Source: Rhizobium rosettiformans W3
GTDB taxonomy: Bacteria > Pseudomonadota > Alphaproteobacteria > Rhizobiales > Rhizobiaceae
NCBI RefSeq assembly: GCF_004912135.1
Contig: NZ_STGU01000001.1
Span: forward strand, 372,001-436,000
Direction: 5' to 3'
DNA length: 64,000 nt
The notes below the pieces were generated by a model. The model ran no database searches and had not been told where the DNA came from. It saw nothing but the letters and a program-made list of their open reading frames with translations. Position 1 is the first letter of the stretch; every line of letters starts with the position of its first letter. The position numbers and the translations under genes were made by a program. Positions 23,958 through 30,823 of the stretch are shown piece after piece.

Positions 23958-26267
23958 ATGAGGGCCGACAAGGGGCCTGAGCACAATGTGCCCACGGATG
24001 TCTATCTCTCGTTCGTGAGCTCCCTGTTCGACAACCGCTTCACGCTGTTCACCGGCATGGTTGTCCACATCCTGACCTTCGTCACCGTCTATGTTCAGAC
24101 CGGTGCGGGTTTCTATCTGCTGCTCTGCGGCTGCTTCGTTCTCGTCTTCTCCTTTCGCCTGCATTCGTTTTTCCTGTTCGATCGTGAGGACAAAACCGCG
24201 CTGAGCCGCGAACAGATCGCGGCCTGGGAACGGCGCTATGTGCTGGGCGGTGCGTTGACAGCCGCTATTCTCGGGATTGGTAGCGGCTATGCCATGCTCG
24301 CATTCGAGGACACGTTCGCGGAACTCGCATGTATAGCCGTGGCCATGGCGTCGATGGTGTCCGTTGTCGGGCGCAATTATGGTTCCCGGCTCGCTGTAGA
24401 CTTGCAGACGCTGGCCTGCTGCGCGCCCATGGTGATTGGCAGTCTCCTTGCGCAGGACATCTTCAAGGCGTTGCTATCACTCATGCTGGTGCCCTTTGGG
24501 CTCACGGTCCGATCGATGGCCAATGGCGTCCGAGACTTTCTCTATGAAAATGTTATCGCCTCGCGCGAGATGGCGAAGATCGCCGACCGCTTCGACACGG
24601 CTCTGAGCAACATGACGCACGGCCTGCTGATGCTCGACCCGAACAACCGGATCGAGGTCGTCAACCGCAAGGCCTGTGAGTTGCTCAACTTGGGCGACCG
24701 TCGACGGCTGACGGGCTGCGACCTGGATGTGGTCCTGCACTACGGCGTGCGGCACACCTTTGTCGACGGTGCCATGCCGAGTTTGCTGCAGAAGCAGCTT
24801 TCCCAACTCACGCAGGGGCTAACCAGCCGAGCCGTGATGCATTTTTCCGAGGACCTCGTTCTCGAGTTCTCCGCCAAACGGCGCGACGAGGGTGGCGTTG
24901 TCCTGATCTTCGAAGATGTGACGGCTCGTGTGCGCGCGGATCGCAAGATCCTTCACATGGCGCGTTACGATGCGCTGACGGGGCTGCCGCAACGCAGCTA
25001 TTTTGCCGAACTCGTGCGCGACCGTCTGGATCGCCCGGGCGAATACGGACCCGTTGTTGGATTGATGCTGCTGGACGTCGCCGATTTCAAGCATGTGAAC
25101 GACCTCAAGGGACACCTGACGGGTGACAAGCTGCTGGTCGCTGTCGGGGAGCGGTTGACGGAACTGGCTGCCGGCAAGGCGGTCGTCGGACGTCAGGTAG
25201 GCGATCACTTCATCTTCTTCTTCCCGAATGTGCAGGGGCGGCCGGATCTCGAGATCGAGATGAAAGGTCTACATGCTGCGGCGAGAGGAGAATACGAAAT
25301 CGACGGCACCCGCTTTCCGATCAACTTCTCTGCCGGCGCAGCACTGGTAGACACCGCTGAAGGCGATATGGAGGCGTGGCTCGTCAAGCTGGACATCGCG
25401 CTCTTTGAATCCAAAGCACGCGGACGCGGAAATTTCACGCTGTTCGTCGATGAGATGGATGCTCGCTATCTTGAGCGTCAGCGGCTGAAAGCAGACTTGC
25501 GTGCCGCTGTGGACAGCCATGGCATCACGGTCGTCTATCAACCGATGTTCACCCCGGATGGTCGTAAGCTGGCCTGCTGCGAAGCGCTCGCCAGGTGGCA
25601 CCACCCGGAAAAAGGACCGATCGCCCCCAACATCTTCATCCAGATCGCGGAGGAGATGGGTATCGTTACCGACATCACGCATCAGGTCCTGCAGAAAGCA
25701 TGTGCCGATTGCCGGACCTGGCCTGAATCCATTGGCGTGTCAGTAAACCTTTCAGTCCAAGACTTGAGGCAGGGAGATCTTGCTTCAACAGTAGAGAAGA
25801 TCCTGACGAATGCCGGGTTACCAGCAGCACGCCTCCATCTGGAGGTGACTGAAAGCAGCCTTATTGAAGAGCTCTCTGCTGCGCGTGACGTGTTGGAGCA
25901 ACTGAGATCACTCGGCATAACCATCTCTATTGACGATTTCGGCACCGGATTTTCAAGTCTGAGCTATCTGGACACACTGCCCGTTGACGTCGTCAAGATC
26001 GATCGGTCGTTTGTTCGGAACATTGGAGAGGACGCCCGTCGCCTCAAACTGTTGCGCGGTATTGTCAGCCTCACGCGGGGGCTTGATATCGGCATTGTTG
26101 TCGAGGGGGTGGAGACCCGGGAGCAACTTGCTCTCATCAAGAAACACAATTGTGCTGACCTCATTCAGGGCTATGTGTTTTCCACACCTATAGCGACCCA
26201 CGCCGTCAAAGGTCTTGCGGAAGAAGCGTCGCTTCATGGCCTGTCAGGTCACGCCGGCGTCGCCTGA
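23958..26267 (+). CDS. Membrane GGDEF(degenerate)-EAL protein, probable c-di-GMP phosphodiesterase
   Basis: A 769-residue signalling protein. About residues 15-195 hold several transmembrane helices, 205-320 a PAS-like sensor domain, 325-475 a GGDEF domain and 500-760 an EAL domain. The GGDEF site reads VGDHF (414-418), so cyclase activity is probably lost. The EAL site is intact: EALARW at 542, the EVTESSLIE metal-ligand strand, IDDFGTGFSSLSYL, VKIDRSFV and a terminal EGVE. It should therefore degrade c-di-GMP, with the GGDEF domain at most binding GTP as an activator. The start at 23958 has GGGAGGG seven bases upstream; an ATG 31 codons earlier lacks a site. Confidence 0.9.
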   Translation: MRADKGPEHNVPTDVYLSFVSSLFDNRFTLFTGMVVHILTFVTVYVQTGAGFYLLLCGCFVLVFSFRLHSFFLFDREDKTALSREQIAAWERRYVLGGALTAAILGIGSGYAMLAFEDTFAELACIAVAMASMVSVVGRNYGSRLAVDLQTLACCAPMVIGSLLAQDIFKALLSLMLVPFGLTVRSMANGVRDFLYENVIASREMAKIADRFDTALSNMTHGLLMLDPNNRIEVVNRKACELLNLGDRRRLTGCDLDVVLHYGVRHTFVDGAMPSLLQKQLSQLTQGLTSRAVMHFSEDLVLEFSAKRRDEGGVVLIFEDVTARVRADRKILHMARYDALTGLPQRSYFAELVRDRLDRPGEYGPVVGLMLLDVADFKHVNDLKGHLTGDKLLVAVGERLTELAAGKAVVGRQVGDHFIFFFPNVQGRPDLEIEMKGLHAAARGEYEIDGTRFPINFSAGAALVDTAEGDMEAWLVKLDIALFESKARGRGNFTLFVDEMDARYLERQRLKADLRAAVDSHGITVVYQPMFTPDGRKLACCEALARWHHPEKGPIAPNIFIQIAEEMGIVTDITHQVLQKACADCRTWPESIGVSVNLSVQDLRQGDLASTVEKILTNAGLPAARLHLEVTESSLIEELSAARDVLEQLRSLGITISIDDFGTGFSSLSYLDTLPVDVVKIDRSFVRNIGEDARRLKLLRGIVSLTRGLDIGIVVEGVETREQLALIKKHNCADLIQGYVFSTPIATHAVKGLAEEASLHGLSGHAGVA

Positions 26268-26370
26268 GGCTGCCAAACAAATCAGAAAACTCAGCTCCGC
26301 CGTGACGCGGTCTAGCCGCTTGGAAACCGCGTAGTCGCATATGCGACTGTTAACCTTAACCTATGGGGTT

Positions 26371-26385
26371 TTAATTTGTTATTAA
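26371..26385. promoter_or_regulatory. Candidate CtrA box
   Basis: TTAA-TTTGTTA-TTAA fits the TTAA-N7-TTAA consensus of the alphaproteobacterial cell-cycle regulator CtrA. TTAACCTTAACC at 26350-26361 and TTAACCAT at 26435-26442 add half-site-like elements. It lies about 70-115 bases before the two possible starts of the next gene. Confidence 0.45.
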
Positions 26386-26456
26386 TATTTGGGGGCGCGG
26401 CAGGGAACAATGCGTGCTAGCCATTCACCGGGTGTTAACCATGGTGAGCGTCGGGT

Positions 26457-27206
26457 ATGGAACTTGAAGGCTTTTCGGAGCGACTGATGCGATACCTCGA
26501 TTATGTCGAGTATCGCCGCATTGAGACGCAAGAGGATTTTGAAGACATCGAGCATCTCCGCTACAAGGCATATAAAGCAGCGAATGTGCTGCCGGTCGCG
26601 GCACCAAGTATGATCGATGATGCCGACTTTGATAGACATGCCTATGTTTTCGGCATCTACTATTTCGAAGAGCTGGTGAGCACCATCAGGCTTCATCACG
26701 TGACACCTTCCCACCCGCTTTCTCAATCTGAAGGGGTGTTTCCGGACGTTATGGAAGCCTATCTCGATGCTGGGCTGACCCTTATCGATCCTGCCCGATT
26801 TGCTGTCGATCCGCAGGTTGCGGCTGAGCTGCCGGTTCTACCTTATATAACGCTACGCCCCAGCATTGTTGCTGCTGCCTATTTCAAGGCTGATCGCGTG
26901 CTGCAACACGTGCGCCCGCATCACGCTGCGTTTTACAAGCGCGTGTTCTATGCGGAGACAGTCGTGGAGCGCCGTATGACCGAGATATACGGTCTCGAAC
27001 TCACCCTCATGGCGACCAATACCCATACGACCGGGTCCAAGTTGCTCAAGCGCTATCCCTTCTTCGATTCAGGCGTTCACGAGCGGCGGCTGATGTTCGG
27101 GCGCGGGGAGGGGCGTTTGCCGACGACGCCGCTGACGATCCTGCCTTCGGCGCGGCTCGTGGCCGATGGGAAGATCATCGGTGCGGTGGCGGGCCGTGAT
27201 TATTGA
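26457..27206 (+). CDS. FeeM-like N-acyl amino acid synthase (GNAT/autoinducer-synthase fold)
   Basis: A protein of 249 residues, or 239 if translation begins at the ATG at 26487, which has GGAG six bases upstream while 26457 has only GTGAGC. The N-terminal half has the pattern YRRIETQEDFEDIEHLRY, then AFGIYYFEELVSTIRLH-type and SARFAVDP-type strands seen in FeeM, the long-chain N-acyltransferase related to LuxI autoinducer synthases and GNAT enzymes. Such enzymes join an acyl chain from acyl-ACP to an amino acid. No signal or membrane segment is visible. It follows the EAL protein after a 190-base AT-rich gap with CtrA-like motifs. The product is unknown; the family call is from residue pattern only. 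Confidence 0.65.
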   Translation: MELEGFSERLMRYLDYVEYRRIETQEDFEDIEHLRYKAYKAANVLPVAAPSMIDDADFDRHAYVFGIYYFEELVSTIRLHHVTPSHPLSQSEGVFPDVMEAYLDAGLTLIDPARFAVDPQVAAELPVLPYITLRPSIVAAAYFKADRVLQHVRPHHAAFYKRVFYAETVVERRMTEIYGLELTLMATNTHTTGSKLLKRYPFFDSGVHERRLMFGRGEGRLPTTPLTILPSARLVADGKIIGAVAGRDY

Positions 27207-27338
27207 CCACGATCCCCGGATGCGATTGCACTTGGGCCGGCCTTTGTGTATGCGGAAACAGAGAGAATTTAGCCCACAGCCGCGTCCTTGCGTGATTCTG
27301 CCGTGGTGCCGTCTGGCTTAAGATTTGGGAGATCGAAC

Positions 27339-27563
27339 ATGAGCGAACATCATTCCGGTCCGGTCGAAACCGGTGCTTCGATGGACTACAAGGAGCACGA
27401 GAAGACCTATGACCTCTTCATCGCCGGCACCAAGTATGGCACCGCCATTCTGGTTGCGCTGATGATCGCCATGGCTGCTGGTTTCTTCGGCGGCGCCGGC
27501 CTGCTCGGTGGCCTCTTCATCTGGATCGTGCTGTCGGTTGCCGGCGTCTTCATGATGCGCTGA
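27339..27563 (+). CDS. aa3-type cytochrome c oxidase subunit IV
   Basis: A 74-residue protein with a polar N-terminus and one or two hydrophobic segments (about residues 31-73). The motif MDYKEHEKTYDLFIAGTKYG is typical of the alphaproteobacterial aa3 oxidase subunit IV family. It is a small accessory subunit in the cytoplasmic membrane, dispensable for catalysis in Paracoccus. No other cox genes are nearby, as is usual in rhizobia. The start at 27339 has GGGAG upstream; the 17-codon extension is not conserved in character. A terminator follows. Confidence 0.88.
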   Translation: MSEHHSGPVETGASMDYKEHEKTYDLFIAGTKYGTAILVALMIAMAAGFFGGAGLLGGLFIWIVLSVAGVFMMR

Positions 27564-27587
27564 TCAGCGCCGACAACTTCGAACGTC

Positions 27588-27617
27588 AAAGGCGGTCCGG
27601 AAGCGGGCCGCCTTTTT
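27588..27617 (+). terminator. Terminator of the oxidase subunit IV gene
   Basis: AAAGGCGG (27588-27595) with CCGCCTTT (27608-27615) around a 12-base loop, followed by TT and CTTT. Confidence 0.85.
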
Positions 27618-27649
27618 CTTTGCCGTCTCATCCGCCCGGCATGGATAAC

Positions 27650-27676
27650 AAAAAACGGCGGGTCTCCCCGCCGTTT
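27650..27676 (-). terminator. Terminator of the TPR lipoprotein gene
   Basis: AAACGGCGGG (27653-27662), TCTC loop, CCCGCCGTTT (27667-27676). On the minus strand the stem runs into a U-tract encoded by A27650-A27655. It is 25 bases beyond the stop at 27702. Confidence 0.88.
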
Positions 27677-27701
27677 CGCACCTCAGTGCTGTGCCGGACC
27701 G

Positions 27702-28565
27702 TCAGGTCGTGCCGCGCGTGCGCGCAAGGCCCTGCTTGGCCGGCTCGTATTTCGGATCGAGGCGCAGCGCATGGCTGTAGGACTTGGCGGCCCGTGCCTT
27801 GTCGCCACGGCGCTCGTAGACAAGCGCCTGGTTCGCCCAGCTTTCAGCGATGTTGCCGTTGAGCTCGATGGCGAGGTTGAAGTCGGCGAAGGCGTTTTCG
27901 TCGTCGTTGAGCGCGATATAGGAGACGCCGCGGCCGTTATAGGGTTCCGGGGCGCGCGAGGAGAGCGAAATCGCCTTGGAGAAGTCTTCGATCGCCTTCG
28001 GGTGGTCGCCGCGCAGCTGATAGATCAGGCCGCGATTGTGATAGGCGCGACCATCCGTCGTATCGAGTTGGATCGCGCGGTTGAAGTCGCCGAAAGCTTC
28101 GTCGATGCGGCCAGCCTGGCGGTAGATGTTGCCTCGGCCGATATAGGCGACGTCGTAATTCGGGTTGATCTTCAGCGCCGCATTGTAGTCGGCTGCCGCT
28201 TCAACCGGCTTACCCATGTTGCGATAGACCAGCGCGCGGTTGGCGTAAGCCTGGAAGAACTGCGGATTGAGCTGCAGCGCCGTGTTGAAATCGTCGAGCG
28301 CCTGCTTGAACTGGCCGGCGCGGCCATAAGCCGAACCACGAACGTTGTAGCCCTCCGGATCGCGCGGATTGGCCTGGATAACGGCTGTCAGCGAGGCGAT
28401 GTTTTCGTCGGATCCCTGCGCGCGATCGAGCCGAATGACATCCGTCGTTTCCGTCGTCGTGGCACAGCCTGCCAGGGTCAAGGCAGCAAAGAGAGCAGCT
28501 GCAGATGCCAGTCGCGATCTGGATGCGACAGAGGAGGCTGGGGAGAGCACGGAGGTTTTCGTCAT
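27702..28565 (-). CDS. TPR-repeat lipoprotein (NlpI-like)
   Basis: About 287 residues with a lipoprotein signal whose lipobox is LAGC (cysteine at about 34) followed by seven tetratricopeptide-like repeats. The repeats are clear from the recurrent A-Y-x-x-R-G-x-x-Y, ALDDFNTALQLNP, AAADYNAALKINP, AFGDFNRAIQLD, AIEDFSKAI pattern every 34 residues. It should be anchored to a membrane and serve as a scaffold in envelope assembly, as NlpI does. The start is uncertain: the ATG at 28565 gives a normal-length signal but has no clear ribosome site, and upstream ATGs at 28574, 28577 and 28631 are no better. Confidence 0.85.
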   Translation of the reverse strand: MTKTSVLSPASSVASRSRLASAAALFAALTLAGCATTTETTDVIRLDRAQGSDENIASLTAVIQANPRDPEGYNVRGSAYGRAGQFKQALDDFNTALQLNPQFFQAYANRALVYRNMGKPVEAAADYNAALKINPNYDVAYIGRGNIYRQAGRIDEAFGDFNRAIQLDTTDGRAYHNRGLIYQLRGDHPKAIEDFSKAISLSSRAPEPYNGRGVSYIALNDDENAFADFNLAIELNGNIAESWANQALVYERRGDKARAAKSYSHALRLDPKYEPAKQGLARTRGTT

Positions 28566-28702
28566 GAGGCGCATCATCCGGCGGCCGCCGGGACCTCGAA
28601 AGGCATCGGGCAGCACAAGTTCGTGTTGCATATCAAAAGAGCGGCGGCGATTCGTGTCGCCCCCGCCCTCATTTCATAGGAAAACGCCCAAATCGGGGCA
28701 GA

Positions 28703-28927
28703 TCAACGGCCGCGTGCAGCCGGCAGCAGGCCTTCGCGCTGCATCTTCTTGCGCGCCAGCTTGCGGACGCGACGAACAGCTTCAGCCTTCTCGCGTGCAC
28801 GCTTCTCAGACGGCTTTTCGAAGAAATCGCGCATCTTCATTTCGCGGAAGATGCCTTCGCGCTGCATTTTCTTCTTGAGAGCGCGGAGCGCCTGGTCAAC
28901 GTTGTTGTCGCGGACTAGTACCTGCAC
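28703..28927 (-). CDS. rpsU: 30S ribosomal protein S21
   Basis: A 74-residue, very basic protein. The sequence [20 protein letters not shown], the KMRDFFEKP segment and the [15 protein letters not shown] tail are unmistakable S21. It binds the 30S platform near the 3' end of 16S rRNA and aids initiation. The start codon is the GTG at 28927, giving the family N-terminus MQVLV; AAGGA lies 10 bases upstream. Upstream in-frame codons extend to 29143 but have no family resemblance. It is divergent from soxB across about 300 bases. Confidence 0.95.
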   Translation of the reverse strand: MQVLVRDNNVDQALRALKKKMQREGIFREMKMRDFFEKPSEKRAREKAEAVRRVRKLARKKMQREGLLPAARGR

Positions 28928-29231
28928 GTTTATCCCGTTCCTTTGGTTCTTTGAGTTGGTCCTTCCGTCGATGGAGGTCACATCTACGGAAACAGCATAA
29001 TGGTTCGCCCGGCCCGTGAGTCCGGCGATTGGCGAGCGAGATACCAGAAGACCCTGGTGAAGTCCATATGTCGCAGGGCCTTGAAGCAACAAATTTGCAC
29101 TACCCACCAGAACATCTCCGGGGTGTCGAAAGACGGATGACAATGCGTCGCAAAACGGACGTCATATCGTGGGTTGATCTGCGACCTGTATCATCCTACC
29201 CCAGTGCCTGAACCACAGGAGTTTAAGGCGA
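28928..29231. other. Divergent control region between rpsU and soxB
   Basis: No gene seen in 304 bases. It should hold the rpsU promoter on the minus strand and the sox operon promoter on the plus strand. The soxB ribosome site is CAGGAG or AAGGCG just before 29232. No operator could be read. Confidence 0.55.
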
Positions 29232-30485
29232 ATGCGCAAATATTCGGTCTTTGCCGTTGTCCGTGAGGCCATGCGTGCCCACAAGGGATGGGAGGCTCAG
29301 TGGGTCTCTCCCGAGCCGCGGCAGTCCTATGACGTGATCATTGTCGGCGCCGGCGGCCATGGCCTGGGCGCCGCCTATTACCTCGCCAAGGAGCACGGCA
29401 TTACCAATGTCGCCGTCATCGAGAAGGGCTGGCTCGGCGGTGGCAATACTGGCCGTAATACGACGATCATCCGGTCCAACTATCTCTATGAAGAGAGCAT
29501 GGACATCTACGAGCATTCGCTGAAGCTCTGGGAAGGTCTGTCTCAAGACCTTAACTACAATGTCATGTATTCGCCGCGCGGCGTGATGATGCTGTCGCAC
29601 AATGTGCATGACATGCAGTCGTTCAAGCGCCATGTGAATGCCAACAATCTCTACGGCATCGACAATGAATGGCTGACGCCCGAGCAGGCCAAGGCCTTCT
29701 GCCCGCCGCTCGATATCTCGAAGAATGCCCGCTACCCGATCAATGGCGCAGCGCTGCAGCGCCGCGGCGGCACGGCGCGTCACGATGCGGTCGCCTGGGG
29801 TTATGCGCGTGCGGCCTCGGATCGCGGCGTGCATATCATCCAGAACTGCGAAGTCACCGGCATCCGCCGTGGTCCGAATGGTGAAGTGACCGGCGTCGAC
29901 ACGACCAAGGGCTTTATCGGCGCGAAAAAGGTCGGCGTTTCCGCGGCCGGCCATTCTTCCGTCGTCATGGGCATGGCGGGTGTGCGTCTTCCGGTTCACT
30001 CGACGCCGCTGCAGGCGCTCGTCTCCGAGCCGCTGAAGCCGATCTTCCCCTGCGTGGTCATGTCGAACACCGTGCATGCCTATATCTCGCAGTCCGACAA
30101 GGGCGAACTGGTCATCGGGGCCGGTACCGACCAGTACAATTCCTACAGCCAGACCGGCGGCATGCAGATCATCACCCATACGCTCGATGCCATCTGCGAG
30201 CTCTTCCCGATGTTCCGTCGTGTGAAGATGATGCGCCAGTGGGGCGGGATCACCGACAACACGGCCGACCGTTCGCCGATCCAGAGCGTCACGCCGGTTC
30301 CGAACCTCTTCGTCAATGCCGGCTGGGGTACGGGCGGCTTCAAGGCGACGCCGGGCTCTGCCAACCTCTTTGCTCATCTCATCGCCAAGGGCGAGCCGCA
30401 CCGGCTGGCCCAGGGTCTGACGCTCGACCGGTTCCGCACCGGCCGCCTCATCGACGAGGCAGCCGCCGCTGCCGTGGCGCACTGA
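29232..30485 (+). CDS. soxB: Sarcosine oxidase subunit beta
   Basis: A 417-residue flavoprotein subunit of heterotetrameric sarcosine oxidase, which oxidises sarcosine (N-methylglycine) to glycine, H2O2 and 5,10-methylene-tetrahydrofolate. The dinucleotide-binding motif is DVIIVGAGGHGLG (34-46). H184 in GGTARHDAVAWGY sits where the beta subunit carries its covalently linked FMN in characterised enzymes (position inferred from context). Non-covalent FAD and the sarcosine site are also in this subunit. It opens the soxBDAG operon with 17 bases to soxD. Confidence 0.95.
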   Translation: MRKYSVFAVVREAMRAHKGWEAQWVSPEPRQSYDVIIVGAGGHGLGAAYYLAKEHGITNVAVIEKGWLGGGNTGRNTTIIRSNYLYEESMDIYEHSLKLWEGLSQDLNYNVMYSPRGVMMLSHNVHDMQSFKRHVNANNLYGIDNEWLTPEQAKAFCPPLDISKNARYPINGAALQRRGGTARHDAVAWGYARAASDRGVHIIQNCEVTGIRRGPNGEVTGVDTTKGFIGAKKVGVSAAGHSSVVMGMAGVRLPVHSTPLQALVSEPLKPIFPCVVMSNTVHAYISQSDKGELVIGAGTDQYNSYSQTGGMQIITHTLDAICELFPMFRRVKMMRQWGGITDNTADRSPIQSVTPVPNLFVNAGWGTGGFKATPGSANLFAHLIAKGEPHRLAQGLTLDRFRTGRLIDEAAAAAVAH

Positions 30486-30502
30486 ATTAGGGATCGTCCA
30501 TC

Positions 30503-30823
30503 ATGCTGGTCATCAAATGCCCCTATTGCGAAGAAGAGCGTGCAGAGCTCGAGTTTCGCGCCGCCGGTGAGGCGCATATCGCGCGCCCGGAAAACATCGC
30601 CTCGATCACGGACGAGGAGTTCGCCGATTACTTCTTCCTGCGCGACAACCCGAAGGGCCTGATCTTCGAACGCTGGCGCCATATCCATGGTTGCGGGCGC
30701 TTCTTCAATGCGGCTCGCGACACCATCTCAGACAAGATCCTGCTGACCTACAAGGCCGGTGAACCCATGCCCGATCCCGCGACGCTTCAGTCCGCCACCG
30801 TCACCAAGGGAGAGAAGGCATGA
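30503..30823 (+). CDS. soxD: Sarcosine oxidase subunit delta
   Basis: A 106-residue zinc-binding subunit. C6 and C9 in KCPYCEE together with the HIHGCGRF cluster (H60, H62, C64) match the Cys-Cys-His-Cys zinc site of the known enzyme. It stabilises the complex and has no catalytic role of its own. Its last four bases overlap the start of soxA (ATGA), so the two are translationally coupled. Confidence 0.95.
   Translation: MLVIKCPYCEEERAELEFRAAGEAHIARPENIASITDEEFADYFFLRDNPKGLIFERWRHIHGCGRFFNAARDTISDKILLTYKAGEPMPDPATLQSATVTKGEKA

Noticed and set aside
28928-29143. Upstream in-frame extension of rpsU by about 72 codons.
   Set aside because: Ribosomal protein S21 is conserved from the GTG at 28927; the extension has no similarity to S21 and lies in the divergent promoter region.
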